Source: an uncultured Oscillospiraceae bacterium
GTDB taxonomy: Bacteria > Bacillota > Clostridia > Oscillospirales > Oscillospiraceae
Length of the DNA stretch: 64,000 nucleotides
Reading direction: 5' to 3'
Assembly: GCA_910588135.1 (NCBI GenBank)
Contig: CAJUOT010000009.1
Span: forward strand, 1-64,000
The translations under genes were made by a program, and so were the position numbers. The notes beneath the pieces were generated by a model. That model saw nothing but the letters and a program-made list of their open reading frames with translations. It was not told the DNA's origin and did no database searches. The stretch's first letter is position 1; the number at the start of each line of letters is the position of its first letter. Positions 34,258-42,471 of the stretch are shown piece after piece.

Positions 34258-35142
34258 CTACGGTCGGGCCATTTCCGTCCGCATCAAGTCCAAAAAGGCC
34301 CCGGCTGCGGGGGAGAGGAGCTGATACCGCTTCCAAACCAGACGGAGCTCCACGGTGAGAGCGGGCGCCAGGGGGCGGTAACAGAGGGAACTGTTTCCGG
34401 ATGTGTTGATGAGACCGTCCAGGGTGACCGCCAGACCGAGCCCCTCTTCCACCATGAGGGAGGCATTGTAAATTAAGTTGTGGGTGCCGACCACATTCAA
34501 TTGGGACAGGCGCCGGCCCATCCAGGCCAGGAAAGGGCTGCCGTCCCTGATCTGCCGGGAGAGCAGCAGCGGCTCACGGGCCAGATCGGCCGGTTCGACG
34601 GCGCTCTTTTCCGCCAGGGGATGGGACTTGGGCATGAGGACGCCCCATGTATCCCGGTGCGGAAGGAGTATGTGCTCATACTTGCCCATGTCCGCGTCCC
34701 CCACCAGCAGCGCAAAGTCAAGCAGCCCCCGGTCCAGCTGCTCCACAATATCCACCCGGTCTCCGCTGACAATATGCAGATGGACCTTTCCGGAAACCGC
34801 TTTCAGAGCCTCTGCGGTCCGGGCGACCAGCCGCATTCCCTCTGTTTCGCCTGCTCCGATGGACACATCGCCGCTGACAGACGCTCCGTAGGCGGACACC
34901 TCCCCGGAGGTTTTGTCCACCAGGTCGATGATCTCCTCGGCCCGCTTGCGCAGGTACATCCCCTCTTCGGTGAGGGTGATCTTCCGCCGGCCCCGGAGGA
35001 ACAGGGTTTTGCCCAGCTCATCCTCCAGATCCCTGAGCTGGCGGGAGAGGGACGGCTGCGCGGTGTGCAGGGCTTCCGCCGCCCGGGAAATGCTCTCTTC
35101 CCGTGCCACCGCTAAAAAGTACCGCAAAACCCGCAATTCCAT
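34258..35142 (-). CDS. LysR family regulator
   Basis: 294 residues from the ATG at 35142; AAAGGAGGG lies nine bases upstream, making this start better than the ATG at 35151. Residues 1-60 are the LysR winged helix (LRYFLAVAREESISRAAEALHTAQPSLSRQLRDLE). The rest is the two-lobed effector domain. It is divergent from the flavodoxin/cupin operon at 35273, whose promoter is 60-100 bases away, and likely controls it. Similar LysR-flavodoxin pairs respond to redox or electrophile stress in Clostridia, which is inference here. Confidence 0.93.
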   Translation of the reverse strand: MELRVLRYFLAVAREESISRAAEALHTAQPSLSRQLRDLEDELGKTLFLRGRRKITLTEEGMYLRKRAEEIIDLVDKTSGEVSAYGASVSGDVSIGAGETEGMRLVARTAEALKAVSGKVHLHIVSGDRVDIVEQLDRGLLDFALLVGDADMGKYEHILLPHRDTWGVLMPKSHPLAEKSAVEPADLAREPLLLSRQIRDGSPFLAWMGRRLSQLNVVGTHNLIYNASLMVEEGLGLAVTLDGLINTSGNSSLCYRPLAPALTVELRLVWKRYQLLSPAAGAFLDLMRTEMARP

Positions 35143-35222
35143 GCAAATCATCCCTCCTTTGACCTATAGTATCACGGCACAGATATACCTGTCAAGTATA
35201 TTGCCATATCCAGCATAAGTAT

Positions 35223-35251
35223 TTGCGATCAACTGGCGGGGGGCTTATAAT
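35223..35251 (+). promoter_or_regulatory. Promoter of the flavodoxin/cupin operon
   Basis: TTGCGA (35223-35228), 17-bp spacer, TATAAT (35246-35251). It lies in the LysR intergenic region; the AT-rich stretch 35165-35220 is where a LysR protein would bind. Confidence 0.65.
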
Positions 35252-35272
35252 TGGAACAGAGGGGGTGAGGCA

Positions 35273-35584
35273 ATGATTCCCGGGAGAACGGAGGACGAGA
35301 TCCGGCAAAACCTGAAGGATGCGGGGTGCGGCAATCAGATGATTGCGCGCTGCATGGAGGCGGTGAAAGCGGGCGATGGGCAGAGGTGCGCCAGACTTTT
35401 GGAGGACAGGCGGAGAGCGCTGCTGGACAGGATACACGGCGAAGAGAAAAAGCTGAGCTGCCTGGACTATCTGCGCTATCAGCTGCGAAAGAACCAACGG
35501 CAGGCCGGTGCGAAGAGAACGGCTCAAACTCCGGAAGAGCGCCGGCAGCCAGGAAAACGAATCTGCAAGGAGGATGTACCATGA
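35273..35584 (+). CDS. Small charged helical protein of flavodoxin operons
   Basis: 103 residues, mostly charged helix (EDEIRQNLKDAGC, ARLLEDRRRALLDRIHGEEKKLSCLDYLRYQLRK). I recognise the pattern as a small uncharacterised family found in clostridial LysR/flavodoxin clusters. Three cysteines (19, 27, 62) are possible redox or metal contacts. It overlaps the next gene by four bases (ATGA), so they are translationally coupled. No function can be assigned. Confidence 0.7.
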   Translation: MIPGRTEDEIRQNLKDAGCGNQMIARCMEAVKAGDGQRCARLLEDRRRALLDRIHGEEKKLSCLDYLRYQLRKNQRQAGAKRTAQTPEERRQPGKRICKEDVP

Positions 35585-36315
35585 AAATTCAGCAGACTGC
35601 GGGGCGGGATCAGCTGGGAGGTTTCGCCCCTAAATTTGCCCAGCTCAACGACGATGTGCTGTTTGGCGAGGTGTGGAGCGGCGGCGGGCTGTCCCTCAAA
35701 ATGCGCTCGATCCTTACGGTCACGGTGCTGGTGAGCAAGGGGATGGTGGACAGCTCGTTCCGGTTCCACCTCCAGAACGCCAGGAAAAACGGGGTGGCCA
35801 AGGCTGAGATGGCGGAGATTCTCACCCATGTGGCCTTCTACGCCGGCTGGCCCAACGCCTGGGCCGCCTTTCGCGCGGCGGTGGAGGTTTACGGAGACGA
35901 CCCCGGCACAAATGGCGGGATGTTCGGCCTGGGCCGGCCTAACGAGGCATTTGCCCGGTATTTCACTGGAAACAGTTACCTGAATCCGCTTACCAACCCG
36001 GAAGAAACTGTGTTTCTCGCCAATGTTACCTTTGAGCCGGGGTGCCGCAACAACTGGCACATTCACCACGCCGCAAAAGGGGGAGGACAGATTCTGCTGT
36101 GCACCGACGGCCGGGGCTGGTATCAGGAGTGGGGCAAAGACGCCCGGGAGCTCCACCCCGGCGACGTGGTTTATATCCCCGCCGGGGTGAAGCACTGGCA
36201 TGGCGCCGCCGGGGACAGCTGGTTCAGCCACATCGCGCTGGAAGCCCCCGGGGAGGAGTGCGCCAACGAGTGGCTGGAGCCGGTGGACGGCGAACAGTAT
36301 GGAAAGCTGAGGTAG
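35581..36315 (+). CDS. Carboxymuconolactone decarboxylase-cupin fusion
   Basis: 244 residues. Residues 1-105 are an AhpD/CMD-like domain (LSLKMRSILTVTVLVSKGM, EMAEILTHVAFYAGWPNAWAAF). Residues 130-235 are a cupin (FEPGCRNNWHIHHAAKGGGQ for the metal His pair, then HPGDVVYIPAGVKHWHGA). The CMD domain lacks an obvious CxxC, so peroxidase activity is doubtful. The fusion is common in redox operons, and its substrate is unknown. It sits between the small protein and the flavodoxin lipoprotein. Confidence 0.88.
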   Translation: MKIQQTAGRDQLGGFAPKFAQLNDDVLFGEVWSGGGLSLKMRSILTVTVLVSKGMVDSSFRFHLQNARKNGVAKAEMAEILTHVAFYAGWPNAWAAFRAAVEVYGDDPGTNGGMFGLGRPNEAFARYFTGNSYLNPLTNPEETVFLANVTFEPGCRNNWHIHHAAKGGGQILLCTDGRGWYQEWGKDARELHPGDVVYIPAGVKHWHGAAGDSWFSHIALEAPGEECANEWLEPVDGEQYGKLR

Positions 36316-36321
36316 GCGCCC

Positions 36322-37350
36322 ATGAAACGAAACTGGATTACGGGCTTTCTTGCCGCCGCGATGCTTTTGGGCTCTGCCTCCTGTGCCGGCAGGGACGGCG
36401 GGTTCCCGTCCGGCCCGGTGCCGGAGGAGACCCCTGCGCCTGCGGCCTCCAATACCCCCGCCCCGGAGGAAACCGCCTCTGCAAAGCCCTCCGCCCCAAG
36501 GAAGGGAAAGGTGCTGGTGGCCTATTTCTCCGCCACGGGGAATACCCGCCCCTTGGCGGAATATGCCGCCGACATTCTTGACGCCGACCTCTATGAGATC
36601 GTGCCCGCCCAGCCCTACACCGCCGATGATTTGAACTACAATAAGGACTGCCGGGCCAACGGTGAACAGAACGATGACGAAGCCCGTCCGGCGATTGATG
36701 GCGCGGTTGAGGATATGGATCAGTATGACACAGTGGTCATCGGCTACCCCATTTGGTGGGCGCGGGCGCCCAAAATCATCCACACTTTTTTGGAACGCTA
36801 TGATCTGGGCGGCAAAACCATTGTCACCTTTTCCACGTCCGGCGGCAGTGGGCATGAGGATGCCACGATCCGGGGGTACGAGCCGGACGCCGTATGGCTG
36901 GAGGGGCGGCGCTTTGCAGCCGGAACGGGCCGGGAGGCTGTCGCCGCCTGGCTGGAGACCTTGGAGCTGGATGGAGGGCAGGAAGCCGCAGGCAGCACCC
37001 TTTTTCTGGACGTAAACGGACGCCGGCTGACCGCGGCGCTGGCGGACAACCCGTCTGCGCGGGCGCTGGCGGAGCTGCTTGCCGCAGGGGCGCTGACCAT
37101 TGAGATGAGCGACTACGGCGGCATGGAGAAGGTGGGGCCTTTGGGGGCCGACCTGCCCCGAAATGACGAACCAATCACCACCGGGCCCGGCGACCTGATC
37201 CTTTACCAGGGGAATAAGCTGGTGCTCTACTATGCCGCAAACTCCTGGAGCCTTACCCGGTTGGGGAAGGTTGACGGTGTGACCGGGCAGGAATTGCGGG
37301 AGATTCTCGGAGAGGGCGGCGTGAGCCTGACAGTGTCCCTGGGGGAGTGA
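36322..37350 (+). CDS. Flavodoxin-cyclophilin-like lipoprotein
   Basis: 342 residues. A lipoprotein signal ends at GSASC (Cys21); a Pro/Ala-rich linker follows to about 58. Residues 60-215 are a flavodoxin-type FMN domain (VLVAYFSATGNTRPLAEY phosphate loop; YPIWWARAPKIIHTF). Residues 225-342 form a cyclophilin-like domain of the PF18050 kind (LYYAANSWSLTRLGKVDG). It is predicted to be anchored outside the membrane, possibly as an electron-carrying redox protein. It is the last gene of the LysR-controlled operon, six bases after the cupin gene. Confidence 0.87.
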   Translation: MKRNWITGFLAAAMLLGSASCAGRDGGFPSGPVPEETPAPAASNTPAPEETASAKPSAPRKGKVLVAYFSATGNTRPLAEYAADILDADLYEIVPAQPYTADDLNYNKDCRANGEQNDDEARPAIDGAVEDMDQYDTVVIGYPIWWARAPKIIHTFLERYDLGGKTIVTFSTSGGSGHEDATIRGYEPDAVWLEGRRFAAGTGREAVAAWLETLELDGGQEAAGSTLFLDVNGRRLTAALADNPSARALAELLAAGALTIEMSDYGGMEKVGPLGADLPRNDEPITTGPGDLILYQGNKLVLYYAANSWSLTRLGKVDGVTGQELREILGEGGVSLTVSLGE

Positions 37351-37379
37351 CGGCCTGCCGCCGGGGAGGAGAACCGAAG

Positions 37380-38183
37380 CTACAGGCTCTGAACCTGATC
37401 CATATAGGCGCGCACAGTCTGCGGGCAAATGCCGCCGCCCCAGTTTCCGTTCTCAAAGCAGCTTCCCACAAAGGCTCCATCCGCGAGGGCCAGCCGCTGG
37501 GCGGCGTTTTCTACATTGGTGCCGCCGCCGAGAATGACCGGGGCTTCGGGGAAGGCGCTTTTGATATCTCGAACCATCCGGTCGTTCAGAGCGGGATCGG
37601 GGTTATAGACTTCGATGGCGGAAGCGCCCACGGTGAGGGCGCTTTTCGCCGTTGCTTTCAGCGCCTCCGGATCGTAGGCGCCGTTTTGCAGGAAGTGGTA
37701 GCCGGATATTTCTGCAACCATTGCGATGTCCTGGGCGCCGATTTTCTGCCGGTAGGACATCACCTTCAACGGATCGGCCTGGATCATGCCGAAGGGGGAG
37801 GGGGATTGGCCCACCAGGACGGAGCAGCGGGTAAAATCTGCGCCGCAGACTTTGGCGACGGCCAGCGAGGGGGTGATGCAGTTCCACATGAGCTGAGCGC
37901 CGATGAGAAAGCCGGGGCCGGCGGTCTGCCGAGCTGTTTCCACTAAAAGCGCCATGCCGGCGACGCGGGCGTAATCGGTGTCGTCCGTGGAGGGATAAAT
38001 TTTGTCCACGGACTGCACCAGACAGCCGGAGGCACCGCCCTCGATCAAGGCGGATACATCCCGCTTGACCTTTTCCTTTGACCGAGCCAGGCCGCCCTGC
38101 TGGTACAGGGGGGTGCCGGGCAGGGGATGCAGGTGGACAAGGCCGATAATCATTTTTTCGTGAGAGTTTTTTGGCTGTAGCAT
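37380..38183 (-). CDS. BtpA/SgcQ family TIM-barrel protein
   Basis: 267 residues from the ATG at 38183, preceded by AGGAGGAATC; the longer frame to 38300 has no ribosome site. Hallmarks: IIGLVHLHPLPGTPLY at the start, GASGCLVQS, GAQLMWNC, and the phosphate-binding end VILGGGTNVENAAQRLALADGAFVGS. The family is PF03437 (photosystem biogenesis BtpA, sugar-operon SgcQ); a nucleoside or sugar-phosphate TIM-barrel enzyme is the usual guess. It is divergent from the HutC-type regulator at 38425 and probably belongs to the neighbouring nucleoside-type region. Confidence 0.85.
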   Translation of the reverse strand: MLQPKNSHEKMIIGLVHLHPLPGTPLYQQGGLARSKEKVKRDVSALIEGGASGCLVQSVDKIYPSTDDTDYARVAGMALLVETARQTAGPGFLIGAQLMWNCITPSLAVAKVCGADFTRCSVLVGQSPSPFGMIQADPLKVMSYRQKIGAQDIAMVAEISGYHFLQNGAYDPEALKATAKSALTVGASAIEVYNPDPALNDRMVRDIKSAFPEAPVILGGGTNVENAAQRLALADGAFVGSCFENGNWGGGICPQTVRAYMDQVQSL

Positions 38184-38424
38184 TGTGAGATTCCTCCTGT
38201 TTATTTGATCTGCTTGGTCTTTTGATGTGGGATTTTGACATATCTTGCCGCTAGGCAATGCCCAGCCGCATTGTACGGTTTTGCAAAAAAACAGTTGCAT
38301 TGTTGGAAAAAGAATTGTATACTGTAATTAAATTTGAGAATTTACATTTGGCATATCCAGCAGAAAATGACGCACCAGGGAAACGGAGCGGCGGATTCCT
38401 GCAAACGAGCAAGGAGGTGTCGGT
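38184..38424. promoter_or_regulatory. Divergent promoter region, BtpA gene / HutC regulator
   Basis: The plus-strand promoter is TTGCAT (38295-38300), 17-bp spacer, TATACT (38318-38323). The AT-rich region around TTGTATACTGTAATTA overlaps it and resembles a HutC-type site, but I find no second matching copy that would prove it. Confidence 0.5.
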
Positions 38425-39159
38425 ATGCCGGGGGCCACGGATTCTCATGTCTCGAAATACAGTATCGTAATGATGTCGTTGATTGAGCGCATCAATAACA
38501 ACGAGTTTGCGCCGGGCTACAAGCTTCCTTCGGAAAATGAGCTGATTAAAGAGTACAATGTCAGCCGGATCACTGTCCGCCGCGCCCTGAACGAAATGGA
38601 GACGCAGAAGTATATTTACCGGAAGCAGGGAAAGGGCACGTTTGTCAACCGGAACCGGGTGAACGAAAGTGTGTACAGGCGGTATAACCAGGGGTTCAGC
38701 GCGATGATAAAAAGTGCCGGGCGGGTGTGCACCATCCGGCAGCTTCAAAAGGATTTTCGCCCTGCGGGGAGCTTTTCCGGGCAGCTGGAGCTGGACCCCC
38801 GGGAGGACTGCCTGTATTACAGCCGGATATATTTTGCAGATGGAATCCCCCTGTTGTATGTGGAAAGCTACATAAACCACCACAACATGGTGGGAGTGGA
38901 GAACTTTGACTATTCGTTCATCTCCCTGTCCGCCCTGATCCGGCAGGTATACGGCGGCACGGTATACCGAAAAAACAGGGCGATCCAGTCCACCAAGGCG
39001 GGCGAGGCGGCCCCGTATTTGGAGGTGGAAGAAAGCGACCCGGTTTTGCGCTTGACCTATCTCTCGAATGTCCATGACAACGCGGCGCTCCGCCCCTTTG
39101 AGTGCGCGGTGGCGTATGCCAGGACGGACATTATTCCCATTGACGCGGAATATCTGTAA
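38425..39159 (+). CDS. GntR family regulator, HutC/UTRA subfamily
   Basis: 244 residues; AAGGAGGTG precedes the ATG. Residues 10-80 are the GntR winged helix (YKLPSENELIKEYNVSRITVRRALNEME, KQGKGTFV). Residues 95-240 are a UTRA effector domain of chorismate-lyase fold, typically binding sugar or amino-sugar phosphates or related metabolites. It lies between the BtpA gene and the permease/PfkB genes and is the only regulator inside the 37-52 kb island, hence its likely controller. Confidence 0.92.
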   Translation: MPGATDSHVSKYSIVMMSLIERINNNEFAPGYKLPSENELIKEYNVSRITVRRALNEMETQKYIYRKQGKGTFVNRNRVNESVYRRYNQGFSAMIKSAGRVCTIRQLQKDFRPAGSFSGQLELDPREDCLYYSRIYFADGIPLLYVESYINHHNMVGVENFDYSFISLSALIRQVYGGTVYRKNRAIQSTKAGEAAPYLEVEESDPVLRLTYLSNVHDNAALRPFECAVAYARTDIIPIDAEYL

Positions 39160-39168
39160 CGGTTTTCC

Positions 39169-39193
39169 AAGGCCGGCGCACAGCGCCGGCCTT
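39169..39193 (+). terminator. Terminator 1 after the HutC regulator
   Basis: Perfect stem AAGGCCGGCGC / GCGCCGGCCTT with a two-base loop region. It is followed after 7 bases by a second hairpin. Confidence 0.7.
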
Positions 39194-39200
39194 GATTTAC

Positions 39201-39238
39201 CCGGGAAACGCGCTCTGCGCGTTTCCCGGCTTTTATTT
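39201..39238. terminator. Terminator 2 between regulator and permease
   Basis: Perfect stem CCGGGAAACGCG (39201-39212) / CGCGTTTCCCGG (39218-39229), then CTTTTATTTT. The tandem hairpins close the convergent regulator and permease genes. Confidence 0.85.
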
Positions 39239-39256
39239 TGGGAAAGATATGAGCGG

Positions 39257-40258
39257 TCAGCCGTTGTAGTTGAACACTGCGAGCAGCAGCGTCCCCGCGA
39301 TGTAGAGGAAAATCCCGAAAGAGAGGATGAGCATTGTCTTGCGTCTGGAGCCGGCAAATTCCCCGTAGAAAAGGCCCCACAGGTAGGTCCACACGTTGGA
39401 GGTCCGGCCGAATAGGAAAGACAGCGTGGCGCTCAGAACGGGCATGGCGTAGATGGAGATGAGATTGCCGCCGTAGTGGCAGAAGGCGGAGACGGCACCC
39501 AGAAGCAGCGGCTGCTTGGAGGAGCCGACGCACAAAACCTGCCTCCACTGCTTTTTCCTGGTGAAAATGACGCCGCACGTCAGAAATACGCTGAGAAAGG
39601 AGCCAGTGGCCATGTACGCGCAGGTGAGAACGGGAGGGAAGCCGGAAGCGGTGCCGGAGGCGGTGCCGATGGACCAGCCGTTGGTGAGGAAAGCGCTGAG
39701 AAGCATCAGCAGGACAATTTTTGCAGTGATCGGCCCCTTCCCCGCTTGGGCTGCGGAACTGCGGCGGTCCTGATCCCGCAGGGCCGCGGCGTAATTGCAG
39801 GTAAAGGCGGCCGCAATAAAAATGGCGGTGCAGCCCAGAACAAGGGGCAGGGCATAAGGGCTGTCGGAAAGGCCCTCTTTCATCAAAGAGGTCAAGATGC
39901 CCAAGATGTTGCCCACTGCGCCGCTGATGGCGGTAAAAAGCAGGAGTCCAACTTTCCCCATCACCTGCAGAGAGATAAACAGCCCCATGGACATCATGGC
40001 CCCGCCAAGGAGAATCTCCGCCACTACGGCGGGATTGGCCGTGGTGGCGCTGATGATTCCGGCGGGGAGCAGGACCGGAGCCAGAACCAGCGTTACGCCC
40101 CACACCAGAACCAGGGAAAACGAGTAGAGCAGAAAGACGATGCCGGTGATTGGATAGGATTTCCGGTGCTTGACCACTTGCATCCAGCTTCCCCACATTG
40201 CGGCGGCCAGCAGGGTCAGTACGGTGGCGGCAGGCACAGAAAAATAGGGCTTGTCCAT
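39257..40258 (-). CDS. GRP/RhaT-like sugar permease (DMT superfamily)
   Basis: 333 residues from the ATG at 40258 (GAGGAG ten bases before); the GTG at 40267 touches the ribosome site. About ten membrane spans with early WGSWMQVVKHRKSYPITGIVFLLYSF, middle TNGWSIGTASGTASGFPP and late AVSAFCHYGGNLISIYAMP resemble the glucose/ribose porter and rhamnose-proton symporter families. It could import a sugar or nucleoside released outside the cell. It is divergent from the PfkB operon, sharing the region 40259-40503. Confidence 0.78.
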   Translation of the reverse strand: MDKPYFSVPAATVLTLLAAAMWGSWMQVVKHRKSYPITGIVFLLYSFSLVLVWGVTLVLAPVLLPAGIISATTANPAVVAEILLGGAMMSMGLFISLQVMGKVGLLLFTAISGAVGNILGILTSLMKEGLSDSPYALPLVLGCTAIFIAAAFTCNYAAALRDQDRRSSAAQAGKGPITAKIVLLMLLSAFLTNGWSIGTASGTASGFPPVLTCAYMATGSFLSVFLTCGVIFTRKKQWRQVLCVGSSKQPLLLGAVSAFCHYGGNLISIYAMPVLSATLSFLFGRTSNVWTYLWGLFYGEFAGSRRKTMLILSFGIFLYIAGTLLLAVFNYNG

Positions 40259-40404
40259 TAAAATCACGCTCCTCTGTAATCTTGTTATAATATTATGTCA
40301 CAAGTCTGAGCGGTTGTCAATCCGGGAAATTCGACACATAGAAGAAAAGAAATATGTGCATATAGCATAAAAATGGACCTAATAATTGGTGCAATAATAT
40401 CATA

Positions 40405-40433
40405 TTGACAGACTGAGACTTCCAGAATATAAT
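40405..40433 (+). promoter_or_regulatory. Consensus promoter of the PfkB/SIS/YjbQ/BMP operon
   Basis: Perfect TTGACA (40405-40410), 17-bp spacer, TATAAT (40428-40433). It appears to drive the long run of co-directional genes to 52443. The rest of the 245-bp gap is AT-rich and probably carries operators and the divergent permease promoter. Confidence 0.8.
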
Positions 40434-40503
40434 TAAGAAAAAGAAAGGGAGTCCAAGCTTGTTATATCTTTCGTAAACTTGTAATATAATTGCGGAGGTG
40501 GAC

Positions 40504-41448
40504 ATGAACGGCACAGCTTTCTTATCCTGCGGAAACATCATGAGCGATGTGGTCGAGAGAGATGACGGCAGCCTGAGCGAGCTTAAAATCGGGGGGCCGG
40601 CGCTGTATGCCTTGTCCGGCATCCGGCTGTTTACCCGGGACTGCCGGCTGGTGTGTCAGGCCGGCGCAGACTATGGCGAAAGCTACGGTGTCTGGCTGGA
40701 TAACAACGGAATCACCCGGCAGTCTGTGCGCGTTGCCGCCCAGTATACCTCCCAGCATCTGATCCGCCATCAGAGGGACGGCAGCTACACCTGGCGTTCC
40801 CGGTTTGGAACGCAGCTTCTGGGCTATCTGAAAACCACGCCCGCCCATATCGGCGAGGCGTGCAGCATGGAAACCCGCGGGGTGTACCTGGCTCAAAACA
40901 CGGACCCGGTTTTTTGGGAGGAACTGGCCCGGATCAAAAAAGAAAATGGTTTTCGTCTGATGTGGGAGCTGGAGGTTCCCCAGCCGGATGACGGAATCCC
41001 GGAGGACAAGCTTCAGCGGGTTGCGCGGGTTTTGCCCATGGTGGATATCTGGTCGCTTAACAGCACGGAAGCGGGGTACCTGTTCGACATGGAAAAGGAC
41101 CGGGAGATTGCGATCATCCGCCGCCTGCAGGAGCTGCCGGTTCGGTTCACCTTTTTCCGGGTGGGAAAACGGGGGGCGTACCTGGTCATGCCGGACCGGG
41201 CGTATTTCTGTCCGGCGGTCACGGTGGAGCGCTGCGTTGATCCCCTGGGCTGCGGAAACTGTTCCACCGGGGCCATGCTGTATGGGATCGTCTCCAGGAT
41301 GGAGCCTGAGAAGGCCCTGGCGGCGGCAAATGTTGCGGCAGGCTTCAACGCCGCCCAATACGGGCCGGTGCCGCTGGTCACGCAGGAGGTGACGGAGCGG
41401 GCTCTGGCCTTGGTGGACCGGACGGCGGAGACCGTACAAAGGATTTGA
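40504..41448 (+). CDS. PfkB family carbohydrate kinase with altered catalytic motif
   Basis: 314 residues from the ATG at 40504 (GGAGGTG upstream). The ribokinase fold shows the N-terminal GGPALYALSGI and the C-terminal anion-hole region DPLGCGNCSTGAML. The family norm there is GAGD, where Asp is the catalytic base; here it reads GCGN, so the base is Asn. Either the kinase is weak, uses another base, or has become a sugar- or nucleoside-binding protein. Its place at the head of an operon with SIS proteins and a nucleoside importer suggests a nucleoside or sugar substrate. Confidence 0.82.
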   Translation: MNGTAFLSCGNIMSDVVERDDGSLSELKIGGPALYALSGIRLFTRDCRLVCQAGADYGESYGVWLDNNGITRQSVRVAAQYTSQHLIRHQRDGSYTWRSRFGTQLLGYLKTTPAHIGEACSMETRGVYLAQNTDPVFWEELARIKKENGFRLMWELEVPQPDDGIPEDKLQRVARVLPMVDIWSLNSTEAGYLFDMEKDREIAIIRRLQELPVRFTFFRVGKRGAYLVMPDRAYFCPAVTVERCVDPLGCGNCSTGAMLYGIVSRMEPEKALAAANVAAGFNAAQYGPVPLVTQEVTERALALVDRTAETVQRI

Positions 41449-41478
41449 AGCGGCGCGATCACGAAATGAGGATGAGAA

Positions 41479-42471
41479 ATGGTTAATCTTGACGAAAAAC
41501 GGCTGACCGCCCAGCTTGGGAAGCGGGAAATATTCAATGCCCGGTCCCTGATCCTCACAGGTGACACGCTGGGGCTTGCGGCGGCCCAGATGCTGCTTCC
41601 GCTGTTTCAGGAGCAGTGCGGAATCTTTATGGGGTGCCGCGTGATGCCTCCCCTGGAACTGGCGGTGTATGCCACAGCGTCCAGCCTGGGGACGGGCGAG
41701 CCGGACAGCCCCTGGGTCTTGGCGGTCAGCGGGGGCGGCGCGGACAGCTGCCTGACACAGGCGCTGGAAAGAGCGGCGGCGCTGGGGGCTTTCACGGTGC
41801 TTGCCGCCTGCGAGCCAGATCCGCTGGCGGCAAAGGCGGCGAACAGGGTTTTCACAGTGGAACCGGAGCGGGAGGCGGGTGCGCTGCTTGCCCTGTGCGC
41901 TGAGACGGCGGGCGCGGCCTGCCGGATTGCGGACGTAAAGAGGAGGACCGCGCCTCTGGCCTTTTCCCGGTGGAGCGGGGCCTGGCGGGGGTATGCCGGG
42001 CAGGTGGAGGAAGCGCTCTCCCGACAAGAGAGGGAGCTGGAGGGTCTTGCGGCCCAGTGGTCGGAATGTGGCGCCTTTGAGGCGGTGGGCGACGGCGGCT
42101 GCGCCGGCGCCGCCCGGTACGCGGCCTGGGAGGTGCTGAAAAAAAGAGGCGTTCCCACCTGTACATACGATGGGGAGGACTGGTGCCATATCCCCTTTTT
42201 CCGGAGGAAGCCGGGAACGATTGGGACGCTGTTTTTTGGCCAGTCTGGCTCAAGCGCCTGGGCAAGGGAACGGGAAAGCCTGGAGATGGCGCTGAAGGTT
42301 GGGCGAAGGGTAGGGCTTGTGACGGACACGGACGGCTGCGGGCTTCCGGGCGCGGAGGTATTGCGGCTCCCCGCGCCGCCGGAGGGGTTTTCCTGGATGT
42401 TCGCGCCGTTTGCGACGTCCGCGGTTCGGGCGGTGGTGGAGAGAGTGAGGGGCGGTGCCAATGATTTTTGA
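41479..42471 (+). CDS. SIS-like protein, paralogue of the product at 43291
   Basis: 330 residues. It resembles the sugar isomerase (SIS) double-domain layout: GDTLGLAAAQMLL, then SPWVLAVSGGGADSCLTQAL as the phosphosugar loop, and a second half with GDGGCAGAARYAAWEVLKKRG and YDGEDWCHIPFF. The last motif recurs as AEDWCHVNFF in the 43291 product, so the two are related. SIS proteins isomerise or bind phosphosugars. Two copies in one operon suggest a heteromer or sequential steps. Assignment is by pattern only. Confidence 0.7.
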   Translation: MVNLDEKRLTAQLGKREIFNARSLILTGDTLGLAAAQMLLPLFQEQCGIFMGCRVMPPLELAVYATASSLGTGEPDSPWVLAVSGGGADSCLTQALERAAALGAFTVLAACEPDPLAAKAANRVFTVEPEREAGALLALCAETAGAACRIADVKRRTAPLAFSRWSGAWRGYAGQVEEALSRQERELEGLAAQWSECGAFEAVGDGGCAGAARYAAWEVLKKRGVPTCTYDGEDWCHIPFFRRKPGTIGTLFFGQSGSSAWARERESLEMALKVGRRVGLVTDTDGCGLPGAEVLRLPAPPEGFSWMFAPFATSAVRAVVERVRGGANDF

